Source: JAEUQQ01 sp963697285 (GTDB lineage Bacteria; Acidobacteriota; Vicinamibacteria; Vicinamibacterales; JAFNAJ01). Taken from it: 64,000 nt of DNA. This document shows positions 56,603 to 64,000 of this stretch, one piece after another. The notes beneath the pieces are model-generated. The model saw only the letters and a program-made list of their open reading frames with translations, did no database searches and was not told the DNA's origin. Where the stretch lies: positions 1 to 64,000 of the forward strand of contig CAVONI010000011.1 of NCBI GenBank assembly GCA_963697285.1. Reading direction: 5' to 3'. The first letter of the stretch is position 1; the number at the start of each line of letters is the position of its first letter. Both the position numbers and the translations under genes were made by a program.

Positions 56603-57226
56603 TCACGCGCGCCAGCGCGCTCGAAGATATCGCCACCCGGGATACACGGCCAGCGACAACACCACGAGCGGTCCCAGGATGGCCAGTTCGCGCGCGACCG
56701 CGCCCCCGTTGTGGACCCACGTCGACCACGTCCAGATCCGGCGCGAGATCGCGTCGAACACGAACAGGTCCGACTGGTAGAAGTCGGTCGTGAACGGGAA
56801 CAGCGCCATGATCCCGATCGGCGGCACCGTGTCGCTGCCCAGCCAGTCGAGCAGGATGTGCGAGGCGTAGGCCAGTGCCCCGGCGACGGCGAGGCGCGGC
56901 GTGCGCGACCACGCCGCGATGGCAGCCAGGACCAGGACGGCCGCACCGATGCTGTGGGTTTCGTACGAGTGCCTGCCAATCAGGAAGTCGAGGTCCGCGG
57001 CCATCCCCAGCCACGCGAACAGGCGCACGTCGGCCGGCAGGCGCCGCCACGGGCCCAGCAGGGCATCGCGCCAGCTTCCGCCGCCGACATTCGCTCCGGG
57101 GGTGTCATTGCCGGCGCGGACAATCACTCCGGGAGTGATTGCCGCCTGTGGGCGGATTCGCGCCACGGCGCTGGCCAGGGTGCCGGCGATGATGCCCGCC
57201 AGGGCGTGTCCGATGGGAGAGGGCAT
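56603..57226 (-). CDS. YdjM/DUF457-type membrane-bound metal-dependent hydrolase
   Basis: This 207-residue membrane protein opens MPSPIGHALAGIIAGTLASA and carries the family motifs DLDFLIGRHSYETHSIG and ASHILLDWLGSDT, whose His and Asp residues would bind a metal. About four membrane segments are visible. E. coli YdjM is LexA-regulated; whether that holds here is not known, but recA follows directly downstream on the same strand. The substrate is unknown. Confidence 0.85.
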   Translation of the reverse strand: MPSPIGHALAGIIAGTLASAVARIRPQAAITPGVIVRAGNDTPGANVGGGSWRDALLGPWRRLPADVRLFAWLGMAADLDFLIGRHSYETHSIGAAVLVLAAIAAWSRTPRLAVAGALAYASHILLDWLGSDTVPPIGIMALFPFTTDFYQSDLFVFDAISRRIWTWSTWVHNGGAVARELAILGPLVVLSLAVYPGWRYLRARWRA

Positions 57227-57261
57227 CAGTCGAGTCGGGCTCCGTCAACAGAAGTCATGCC

Positions 57262-58110
57262 TCAGTACGCGTAGAACCCGCGGCCGCTCTTGCGCCCGAG
57301 GTGACCGGCGGCCACCAGCCGCTTCAGGAGGGGACAGGGCCGGTACTTCGGATCGCCGAGGCCCTCGTGCAGCACGTCCAGGATGGCGAGGCAGACGTCG
57401 AGGCCGATGAAGTCGGCCAGCGTGAGGGGGCCCATCGGATGGTTCATCCCCAGCTTCATGACGCCGTCGATGGCTTCGGCCGTGCCGACGCCCTCCATGA
57501 GCGCGAAGACGGCCTCGTTGATCATGGGCATGAGAATCCGGTTGGCGATGAAGCCCGGGTAATCGGCCGCCTCGATTCCGGTCTTGCCGAGCGTGGCGCA
57601 CAGCGCCGTGGCCACCTGCATCGACTCGGTCGAGGTCGCCTGGCCACGAATCAACTCCACGAGCGCCATCAGCGGCACCGGGTTCATGAAGTGCATCCCG
57701 AGCACGCGGTCGGGCCGGGTCGTGGCCGCTCCCAGCGTCGTGATCGAGATCGACGAGGTGTTCGACGTCAGGATCACGTCGGGCCGTGTCAACGAGTCGA
57801 GCTGCCTGAACAGGGTCCGCTTCGTCTCGGCGTGCTCGACGATCGCCTCGACGACGAAGTCGGCGTCTGCCAGCACGTCGATACCGGGGTGGGTGGTCAG
57901 GCGACCGAGCGTGGCGTCGCGGTCGGCGGCAGCGAGCTTGCCCTTCTCGACGAACTTCGCGAGGCTCTTCTCGATGGCCGACCGCGCGCGATCGAGCGCG
58001 GGCGGCGAGACATCGTGGAGGAGCACGCGGAAGCCGTGCTGCGCGAAGACCTGGGCGATGCCGTTGCCCATCGTGCCCGAACCAATCACACCGATTGTGG
58101 AGATCGCCAT
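57262..58110 (-). CDS. 3-hydroxybutyryl-CoA dehydrogenase
   Basis: This 282-residue cytoplasmic enzyme reduces acetoacetyl-CoA or oxidises 3-hydroxyacyl-CoA with NAD(P). The Rossmann motif is GVIGSGTMGNGIAQ at the N-terminus. The catalytic region has TSNTSSISITTLG, LGMHFMNPVPLMALVE with the active His, and PGFIANRILMPMINEAVF. It ends LGRKSGRGFYAY, a family hallmark. It is a stand-alone dehydrogenase without hydratase domain. Neighbours give no pathway. Confidence 0.93.
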   Translation of the reverse strand: MAISTIGVIGSGTMGNGIAQVFAQHGFRVLLHDVSPPALDRARSAIEKSLAKFVEKGKLAAADRDATLGRLTTHPGIDVLADADFVVEAIVEHAETKRTLFRQLDSLTRPDVILTSNTSSISITTLGAATTRPDRVLGMHFMNPVPLMALVELIRGQATSTESMQVATALCATLGKTGIEAADYPGFIANRILMPMINEAVFALMEGVGTAEAIDGVMKLGMNHPMGPLTLADFIGLDVCLAILDVLHEGLGDPKYRPCPLLKRLVAAGHLGRKSGRGFYAY

Positions 58111-58159
58111 CAGCAGGCCACCGGGAGACGTGTGTAGCAGGGGAGTCGCGTCGTGCGCA

Positions 58160-58459
58160 TCAGCGGCGCCGGCGCGGCTCCGGGGAGCGAATGACCGTGC
58201 GCGTCACCGCCCGTGCGCCCAGCAGGCGGTTCAGGCGCGGGATGAGCGTCGCCACCGCCTGGCCCAGCTCATGGGCCCACGTGGCGTCACGAACGTCGAC
58301 GTGCAACACCGTGTCGTCGAGGCGCACGCTGACGGTGGCGCGATGGGCCGCCGGCCCGACGACAGCCTGCCATGCGAACTCGAGCTTGGCCTGCGAGTGC
58401 GGCTGCCGGGCCAGGAGCGCAGCCAGGGCGTCTGTGGTGGCGGTATGTATCGCGTCCAT
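58160..58459 (-). CDS. DUF721 (DciA-like) protein
   Basis: This 99-residue protein carries the DUF721 domain: LEFAWQAVVGPAAHRATVSV, DTVLHVDVRDATWAHELGQ and LIPRLNRLLGARAVTRTVIR. DciA proteins load the replicative helicase in bacteria that lack DnaC/DnaI. The ATG at 58459 is preferred because the longer start at 58540 would overlap the divergent maf gene. The C-terminus is basic. The assignment to DciA rather than another DUF721 protein is likely but not certain. Confidence 0.78.
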   Translation of the reverse strand: MDAIHTATTDALAALLARQPHSQAKLEFAWQAVVGPAAHRATVSVRLDDTVLHVDVRDATWAHELGQAVATLIPRLNRLLGARAVTRTVIRSPEPRRRR

Positions 58460-58529
58460 CTGCGGGAAACGACCGAAGACCGGCCGAAACGCCGGGTCGC
58501 ACGGACCACCGAAGTGTATCATCCGAGGC

Positions 58530-59120
58530 GTGCGCTTCATCCTGGCGTCTGCGTCTCCCCGCCGCGCCGATCTTCTGCGTGCGGCCGGCTACGCGTTCGA
58601 GGTACGGCCGACCGACATCGACGAGTCGGTGGAGCCCGACGAGGCCCCCGAGACCTACGTCAGGCGCCTGGCGGTCGCGAAAGCCCGGCGCGCGCAGTGC
58701 CGGGATTCCGGCGACGTGGCGCTGGGGGCAGACACGTCGGTGGTGGTGGACCACCACATTCTGGGCAAGCCCGAAGACGCCACGGATGCGGTCCGAATGC
58801 TGGAATTGCTGTCTGGGCGCACGCACGACGTCCTCACGGGGATCGCGTTGCGGCAGGGGAATCACGTCGTCGCGGACGTGGCGTGCACCCGGGTACGCTT
58901 CTTGCCCCTCGCACCGCAGGACATCTCGTGGTACGTCGCCACGGGAGAACCGATGGGGAAGGCGGGCGGCTACGCGATCCAGGGGTACGCCTCCCGCTTC
59001 ATCGATCAGATACACGGCTCGTACAGCAATGTCGTCGGTTTGCCTGTCCACCTGGTCGCTTTACTGTGGGCCAGACTCAAGCTTACCGTTGAATCGTCCC
59101 CCCAGAGGGGCATATCCTGA
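58530..59120 (+). CDS. maf: Maf family nucleotide pyrophosphatase
   Basis: This 196-residue enzyme hydrolyses non-canonical or damaged nucleoside triphosphates. It starts at GTG 58530 (RFILASASPRRADLLRAAGY) with GAGG just upstream. The motifs SASPRR, DESVEPDEAPETYVRRLAVAKA, GADTSVVVD and GYAIQGYASRFIDQIHGSYSNVVGLP are all present. The last matches the YhdE/dTTP-type subgroup. It lies 20 bases before ccmE on the same strand. Confidence 0.94.
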   Translation: MRFILASASPRRADLLRAAGYAFEVRPTDIDESVEPDEAPETYVRRLAVAKARRAQCRDSGDVALGADTSVVVDHHILGKPEDATDAVRMLELLSGRTHDVLTGIALRQGNHVVADVACTRVRFLPLAPQDISWYVATGEPMGKAGGYAIQGYASRFIDQIHGSYSNVVGLPVHLVALLWARLKLTVESSPQRGIS

Positions 59121-59140
59121 AGGCCAGGAGCAAATCGCTC

Positions 59141-59584
59141 ATGTCGAAGAAAGCCACGAGAATCGGTCTGACCAGCCTGGTGCTGGCGCTCGCGTTCGGC
59201 GGGTTGCTGTGGACGTCGCTCAGCGAGGGGACCGAATACTACAAGCACGTTGATGAAGTCATGACCGACCCCAGCCCGTGGTACGGCAAGAAACTCCAGT
59301 TGCACGGCCACGTGATCGATGGATCCATCCTGCGCAAGCGCGACACGCTCGACTACAAGTTCAAGGTTCAGAACAACGGGTCGGTGGTCGAGGCGCGCTA
59401 CACGGGCATCGTGCCCGACACGTTCAAGGACGGCTCCGAAGTGGTCATCAAGGGCACGTTGGGCCCTGACGGATTCCAGGTCGAGCCCAACGGTGTGATG
59501 GCCAAATGTCCATCCAAGTACGAAGCGTCGAACGCCCCGTCGGCCAGCACCGTCGCCTCCGTTCCCGCGTCGCCCGGGCAGTAG
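59141..59584 (+). CDS. ccmE: Cytochrome c maturation protein CcmE, CXXXY variant
   Basis: CcmE is the membrane-anchored heme chaperone of cytochrome c maturation. The 147-residue product has an N-terminal anchor (about 9-27) and the OB-fold periplasmic domain, with YYKHVDEVMTDPSPWYGKKLQLHG and TGIVPDTFKDGSEVVIKG. The usual heme-binding site HxxxY is replaced by Cys123-Pro-Ser-Lys-Tyr127 in MAKCPSKYE, so heme would bind through Cys. The same substitution is known in Desulfovibrio and archaeal CcmE. ccmF follows 109 bases later. Confidence 0.92.
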   Translation: MSKKATRIGLTSLVLALAFGGLLWTSLSEGTEYYKHVDEVMTDPSPWYGKKLQLHGHVIDGSILRKRDTLDYKFKVQNNGSVVEARYTGIVPDTFKDGSEVVIKGTLGPDGFQVEPNGVMAKCPSKYEASNAPSASTVASVPASPGQ

Positions 59585-59693
59585 CCCGCAAGCGCCCGGT
59601 TGGTGAGTCGTCCGCCCGTCGTCCTCTCGGGGGTGACGGGTGGCAGTCCAGGTGTGTCGCCGTAGCGGCGACGCGCGCAGGGTCCCCCATCCC

Positions 59694-61706
59694 ATGTCCA
59701 GCCTAGGTACGTTTCTCCTCCTCGCGAGCTTCGTGGTCTCGGCGTATGCGGCCGCGGCAGCGGTGGGCGGCGCGCGCCGCCGTGACTGGCGACTGGTGGA
59801 TAGCGCCATCGGCGCCTTCTACCTGATTGCCGCCCTGCTGACGGCGGCCTCCGGCGTGATCGTCCATGCCTTCGTCAGCGGCAACTACTCGGTGCGATAC
59901 GTCGATCGCTACAGCGACTCGGCGATGCCGCTGTTCTACAAGCTGACCTCGTACTGGGGCGGCCTCGACGGGTCGATCCTGTTCTGGGCGTTCCTGCTGT
60001 CGGTCTTCGGTGCCATCGCGGTGCGGGTGAACCGCGAGATCCATCGCGAGCTGATTCCCTATGTCGTCGCCACCATCTCGGTGGTGCAGATGTTCTTCCT
60101 GTTCCTGATGGTGCTGCACAACAACCCGTTCGAGACCTACCTGCTGGCCGATCAGATCCCGCAGGACGGGAAGGGCCTCAACCCGCTGCTGCAGAACCCG
60201 TACATGGTCATCCACCCGCCCTCGCTCTACATCGGCTTCGTCGGGATGACGATTCCGTATGCGTTCGGCATGGCGGCGTTGTTCACGGGCTACCTCGACG
60301 ACTCCTGGCTGCGCGCGGTGCGTCGCTGGACGATGGTGAGCTGGCTGTTCCTGTCGTTCGGCCTGACGCTCGGCATGATCTGGGCGTACGAAGAACTGGG
60401 CTGGGGCGGCTACTGGGGCTGGGATCCCGTCGAGAACGCGGGCCTGCTGCCGTGGTTCACGGCGACGGCCTTCCTGCACTCGGTGATGGTGCAGGAACGG
60501 CGCAGCATGCTCCGGGTCTGGAACATCGCGCTGGTCATCATCACGTTCTTCCTCACGATCTTCGGCACGTTCATGACGCGGTCCGGCGTCGTGCAATCGG
60601 TGCACGCGTTCGGCGAAGACCGCCAGCTGGCGGTGATGTTCACCGGGTTCATGGTGCTGCTGCTGACGGTGAGCTTCGGGATGCTCATCTACCGGCTGCC
60701 GCTGCTGCGCTCGCGGCACGAACTGGAGTCGTGGGCCTCGAAGGAGGCCGTGTTCCTCGCCAACAACTGGATCCTGCTGTTCAGCGCGTTGTTCGTCCTG
60801 TTCGCGACGATGTTCCCGACGCTGAGCGAGTCGGTGATGGGCGAGCGACTCACCGTCGGCCCGCCGTTCTTCAACAAGTGGATGCTGCCCATCGGCCTCA
60901 TCCTGCTGTTCCTGACGGGCGTGGGACCGCTGCTGGCGTGGCGCAAGAGCACGGTCGCGAACATGCGCGACCAGTTCACGTTTCCCGTGTTGCTGGCGGT
61001 GGTGACGGCGGGCACGTTGCACCTGATGGGCCTGCGTGTGTGGTCGTCGGCCGCGTGCTTCGCACTGTCGGCGTTCACCCTGGGGACGATCCTGCAGGAG
61101 TTCTGGCGTGGCGCCCGCGTCAGGCAGACGGCGACGGGCTCCGACATCCTGACCTCGATGATCGGCCTCGTGTCGCGGTCGCACCGCCGCTATGGCGGTT
61201 ACATCGTGCACGTGGGCATCGTGCTGATGTTCCTGGGCTTCGCGGGCGAAGGCTACAAGCGCGAGGAGCAGTTGCTGTTGCGGCCCGGGCAGTCGACCAC
61301 GGTGGCCGGGTTCCAGGTGACGCACCGCTCGGTGAAGGTCACCGACGACGGCCAGAAGCAGATGGTGACCGGGCACGTCGACGTGACACGTGATGGCAAG
61401 GTGATCGGCGAGATGGCGCCGGCGAAGTGGTTCTTCCGCAAGCACGAACAGGAACCGACGACCGAAGTCGCCATCCGGCGTGGCCCGTGGGAAGACCTCT
61501 ACATCGTGCTGGCGGCGTTCGACCTGCAGGAACAGTCGGCGACGCTGCACATCGTCGTCAATCCCCTGGTCAACTGGATCTGGTCGGGCTTCGGCATCCT
61601 GGCGCTGGGCACGATCATCGCCTTGCTGCCGGAGCGCCAGTTCGCGTTCGCGGGCGCGCGCTCGGCAGCAGAGGCCGCGGCCGGGAGCGAGGCAGGTCGG
61701 GCATGA
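59694..61706 (+). CDS. ccmF: Heme lyase subunit CcmF
   Basis: This 670-residue membrane protein joins heme to apocytochrome c with CcmH. It has about 14-15 membrane segments, the tryptophan-rich motif WGGYWGWDPVENAGLLPW, HPPSLYIGFVGMTIPYAFGM with a heme-ligand His, and SRSHRRYGGYIVHVGIVLMFLGF with another. The periplasmic C-terminal region is KREEQLLLRPGQSTTVAGFQ onwards. The start is ATG 59694. Its stop overlaps the start of the next gene as ATGA. Length and motifs are normal. Confidence 0.95.
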   Translation: MSSLGTFLLLASFVVSAYAAAAAVGGARRRDWRLVDSAIGAFYLIAALLTAASGVIVHAFVSGNYSVRYVDRYSDSAMPLFYKLTSYWGGLDGSILFWAFLLSVFGAIAVRVNREIHRELIPYVVATISVVQMFFLFLMVLHNNPFETYLLADQIPQDGKGLNPLLQNPYMVIHPPSLYIGFVGMTIPYAFGMAALFTGYLDDSWLRAVRRWTMVSWLFLSFGLTLGMIWAYEELGWGGYWGWDPVENAGLLPWFTATAFLHSVMVQERRSMLRVWNIALVIITFFLTIFGTFMTRSGVVQSVHAFGEDRQLAVMFTGFMVLLLTVSFGMLIYRLPLLRSRHELESWASKEAVFLANNWILLFSALFVLFATMFPTLSESVMGERLTVGPPFFNKWMLPIGLILLFLTGVGPLLAWRKSTVANMRDQFTFPVLLAVVTAGTLHLMGLRVWSSAACFALSAFTLGTILQEFWRGARVRQTATGSDILTSMIGLVSRSHRRYGGYIVHVGIVLMFLGFAGEGYKREEQLLLRPGQSTTVAGFQVTHRSVKVTDDGQKQMVTGHVDVTRDGKVIGEMAPAKWFFRKHEQEPTTEVAIRRGPWEDLYIVLAAFDLQEQSATLHIVVNPLVNWIWSGFGILALGTIIALLPERQFAFAGARSAAEAAAGSEAGRA

Positions 61707-62320
61707 GCGAGACGACAACGGGCGATCAGGGCGGCCTTCGCCCGTGGCACGTGTTCCTGCTGGTGTCGATGCTTGCGGCATCGGTGGCGGTGTGGACCTC
61801 GCACGACACGCGGCCCGAGAGCCTCGTGATGGTGAGCTTCACGGCCTTCGCGGCGTGTGGCGTGGGCGCGGCGATGTTCCGCGCCCTGTACCCGTTTGCC
61901 GAGGATCAGCGCACCGACCCGGAGTCGCAGGCGCTGAGCGTGCGGGCGCGCGAGGCGCTCGAGCGCGAGAAGATGATGGTGCTGCGGTCGATCAAGGAAC
62001 TGGAGTTCGATCGCGCGATGGGCAAGATCGCCGACAGTGACTTCGCCGACATGTCGGGGCGGTTGCGTGCGCGCGCGGCCGGCCTGATGCAGCAGCTCGA
62101 CGCGGACGCCGGCGGCTATCGCGCAGCCATCGAGCGTGATCTGCAGGCGCTCGTGAGGACGATGCCCACCGCACCGGTGGCGGCAGCCTCGGCCGCCAAG
62201 GCGAGCACGCCGGTTGCGCCGAGCGCCCATGCACCGGCCGCGTGTCCATCGTGCTCGACACCCAACGATCACGACGCCCGGTTCTGCAAGCGCTGCGGGT
62301 CGCCGCTGGCGGCCTCGTGA
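61703..62320 (+). CDS. CcmH-region membrane protein with C-terminal zinc ribbon
   Basis: This 205-residue protein has two membrane segments (about 15-35 and 45-65), a helical region with EALEREKMMVLRSIKELEFDRAMGKI, an Ala/Pro-rich linker and a zinc ribbon (CPSCSTPNDHDARFCKRCG). The helical part resembles the CcmH/CycH-type segment that follows the membrane anchor in cytochrome c biogenesis proteins. Its ATGA overlap with ccmF and position before ccmA suggest a part in heme lyase assembly. The zinc ribbon is unusual in that role. Confidence 0.78.
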   Translation: MSETTTGDQGGLRPWHVFLLVSMLAASVAVWTSHDTRPESLVMVSFTAFAACGVGAAMFRALYPFAEDQRTDPESQALSVRAREALEREKMMVLRSIKELEFDRAMGKIADSDFADMSGRLRARAAGLMQQLDADAGGYRAAIERDLQALVRTMPTAPVAAASAAKASTPVAPSAHAPAACPSCSTPNDHDARFCKRCGSPLAAS

Positions 62321-62349
62321 ACGCCCCGAGAGACTGGCCCCGAGAGAAG

Positions 62350-63682
62350 ATGACGGTCATGAAGACGAGTCTTGTGACGCGCGCGTGCCTCACGGCCGTG
62401 GCGCTGATGATGGCGGCAACGAGTGCCCGGGCCCAGATGCCCGACATGCGAACGATGTCGGGGATGCCGTTGCCGACGGGCGACCTCCCCGTGGGCAGCG
62501 TCGCGGTGCGCGTCATCCGCGAGACGCTCGGCAACGACCTGCCGGGCCAGAAGGTCGAACTCAAAGTCGGAGACGCGATCCGGAGCGCCACGACCGACGA
62601 AACCGGCCGCGCGGTGTTCTCGGGCCTGACGCCAGGCCAGACGGTGCAGGCACACGCCATCGTCAGCGGCGAACACATCGACTCCCGGGAGTTCGAGGTT
62701 CCGGGCGAGGGCGGCATCCGCGTGATGCTGGTGGCCGGCCTCGGCGGCACGCCCGCCCCCGCCGAATCCGGAGGAGCCGCCGCCGGGCCGGCTCAGCCAG
62801 GCGCGCCTGCGACCGGACCACCCTCCGAGACGACGACCGCTCCCGCGCAGATGGGCACCGTGGTCCTCGGGGGGCAGTCGCGCTTCATCGTCGAACTCAA
62901 CGACGCGGCGCTCGACATCTACAACGTCTTCGAAATCGTCAACGCGGCGAACGCGCCCGTGCAGACGCCGCAACCGCTCGTCTTCCAGTTCCCCGACGGC
63001 GCACGCGGCGCCGTGCTGTTCGAGGGCACCACGCCACAGGCCCGGGCCGAAGGCACGCGGGTGGTCGTGGAAGGCCCCTTCGCTCCGGGCACCACCGTGC
63101 TCGAGATGGCGTACCAGTTGCCGTACAAGACGGGCACCGTCCGGTTCGCGCAGGCGCTGCCAGATCGACATGCCGGCATTGGCGGTGGTGGTGAACAACA
63201 CGACCGGTGCCCGGTTCGCGTCTCCGCTGGTGACGCAGACACGCGACATCACGATGAGCGGCAAGCCCTTCATCATGGGAAACGGCGGGCCTGTCGCGGC
63301 CGGCACGCCGATTCCCTTTGCGCTCGACGGACTTCCGTATCACAGCCAGGTGGGGCGCTACCTGGCGCTGGGGCTGGTCGTGCTCGTGCTCGGAGTCGGC
63401 GCGTGGCTCGCGGTCAACGGCGAGAGTTCGACGCTGTCGTCGGATCGGACCCGTGCCGTACGGAAGCGCGAGCAGTTGCTCGGTGAGCTGGCCGAACTCG
63501 AACGCCATCGCAACACCAGTCTCGACCCGCGCATCGACGCGAAGCGCGAGCAGCTGATCCATCAGCTCGAGCGGGTGTATCGCCAACTCGATCACATCGG
63601 GGTCAGCGACGAGTCGTCCGGGCGAGGCGAGGCGGCCGCTGCCGGGTCCGCGGGGAAGGCGGCGAGTGCACACAGCCACTGA
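62350..63682 (+). CDS. Carboxypeptidase-regulatory-like secreted membrane protein of the ccm cluster (frame broken)
   Basis: The product of about 443 residues starts at ATG 62350 (or ATG 62359) with a signal peptide (MTVMKTSLVTRACLTAVALM, cleaved near ARA). A beta-sandwich like a carboxypeptidase regulatory domain follows (VELKVGDAIRSATTDETGRAVFSGLTPG). After a Pro/Ala linker comes a second beta domain (RFIVELNDAALDIYNVFEIV). Near the C-terminus a membrane segment (YLALGLVVLVLGVGAWLAV) precedes a coiled-coil tail (REQLLGELAELERHRN). The frame breaks near 63165. It lies inside the ccm operon; its function is unknown. Confidence 0.75.
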
Positions 63683-64000
63683 CGTGCTGCTGTCGGCGCT
63701 GCCCTCTGGCGCGGGCGACTTCTCGTTCGTCGACATTCGCGATCTTTCGCGCCACTACGGCCGGCGCCGTGCACTGTCGCGCGTGACCTTCAGGTGCGAC
63801 GCGGGAACGATCACGGGCTTGCTCGGCCCGAACGGGGCGGGGAAGTCGACGTTGTTGTCGGTGCTGGCCACCACGACGGCGCCCTCGTCGGGCGACGTCC
63901 GGTTCGGCGCGCTCGATGCCGCGGAACACGGTGCGGCGATCCGCGCGCGGCTTGGCGTGCTCGGCCACGATCTCTACCTGTACCCGGAGCTCACGGCCCG
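63666..64000 (+). CDS. ccmA: ABC transporter ATP-binding protein CcmA, partial
   Basis: The start is GTG 63666 (overlapping the previous stop) or GTG 63684; the gene runs off the window. The visible 111 residues contain IRDLSRHYGRRRALSRVTF and Walker A GPNGAGKST, followed by TTTAPSSGDVRFGALDAAEH and RLGVLGHDLYLYPEL. The Q-loop region GHDLYLYPELT is like CcmA and other small exporters. The ccm context favours CcmA, the ATPase that drives release of holo-CcmE. Confidence 0.82.
   Translation, partial: MHTATDVLLSALPSGAGDFSFVDIRDLSRHYGRRRALSRVTFRCDAGTITGLLGPNGAGKSTLLSVLATTTAPSSGDVRFGALDAAEHGAAIRARLGVLGHDLYLYPELTA

Noticed and set aside
59703..61781. Minus-strand reading frame of almost 700 codons
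   Set aside because: It is opposite ccmF, whose motifs and codon use are unmistakable. The antisense product is a Gln/Arg/His-rich string without structure.

Overview
The window is GC-rich bacterial chromosome. Gene content suggests an Acidobacteriota genome, most likely of the Vicinamibacteria type: exosortase/PEP-CTERM genes, a sortilin/VPS10-like exoprotein, BACON, delta-60 and Calx-beta surface proteins, an S9 dipeptidyl peptidase, a POT transporter and a cytochrome c maturation cluster. This is inferred from gene content; there is no rRNA in the window. More than thirty reading-frame breaks fall inside otherwise well conserved genes. Most are repaired by adding or removing one base, often in a short G/C run, so they look like uncorrected sequencing indels rather than decay. 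Broken genes are therefore given as single loci.

Layout. 1-7000 (minus): the exopolysaccharide half of an exosortase (XrtA-type) locus, with tyrosine autokinase, ExeA-like ATPase, Wzz/GumC chain-length protein, outer-membrane barrel, Wza-like export protein and a nucleotide-sugar dehydrogenase. 7400-12600 (minus): a sigma-54 activator without receiver domain, two coupled PilZ proteins, an unrecognised 592-residue protein and a secreted triple-BACON protein. 12880-17500 (plus): an AttEFGH-type ABC system. 17700-23700: a hybrid-sensing histidine kinase, aat, and a large VPS10-like protein. 23945-30411 (plus): an AddB/AddA-like nuclease-helicase pair. 30641-33343: a PAS/GAF histidine kinase-receiver protein and a DinB protein. 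33468-34027: a sigma-70 promoter, a strongly structured leader and a small integrase-arm-like protein. 34228-41204: polysaccharide deacetylase, GH42 beta-galactosidase, POT transporter and dipeptidyl peptidase. 41535-46445: a 1636-residue surface protein. 46716-54042: two PEP-CTERM proteins flanking an acpS / acyl-CoA(ACP) synthetase / ACP / alpha-oxoamine synthase operon, plus a small unknown gene and a VanZ-like membrane protein. 54243-58459 (minus): a decayed nucleotidyltransferase pair, tRNA-Phe, PAP2 phosphatase, recA, a YdjM-like protein, 3-hydroxyacyl-CoA dehydrogenase and a DUF721 protein. 58530-64000 (plus): maf and a cytochrome c maturation cluster (ccmE, ccmF, a zinc-ribbon membrane protein, a carboxypeptidase-regulatory-like protein, ccmA) that runs off the end.

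How it fits together. Polysaccharide export genes, two PEP-CTERM substrates and the sigma-54 activator belong to one known theme: exosortase-anchored surface proteins expressed with an exopolysaccharide under RpoN control. Candidate -24/-12 promoters lie upstream of four secreted-protein genes (BACON protein, giant delta-60 protein, both PEP-CTERM proteins), two with clear palindromes further upstream. This suggests a shared RpoN surface regulon.

Small-scale structure. Intergenic spaces carry a GC-rich hairpin repeat (core GTAGGGGCCGC...GCGGCCC) in at least ten places; at several gene ends its TAG is the stop codon. A second palindrome family (GGGGTCAGACCCC) occurs twice near 17.6 kb. The least explained element is the five-hairpin leader at 33.5-33.7 kb.
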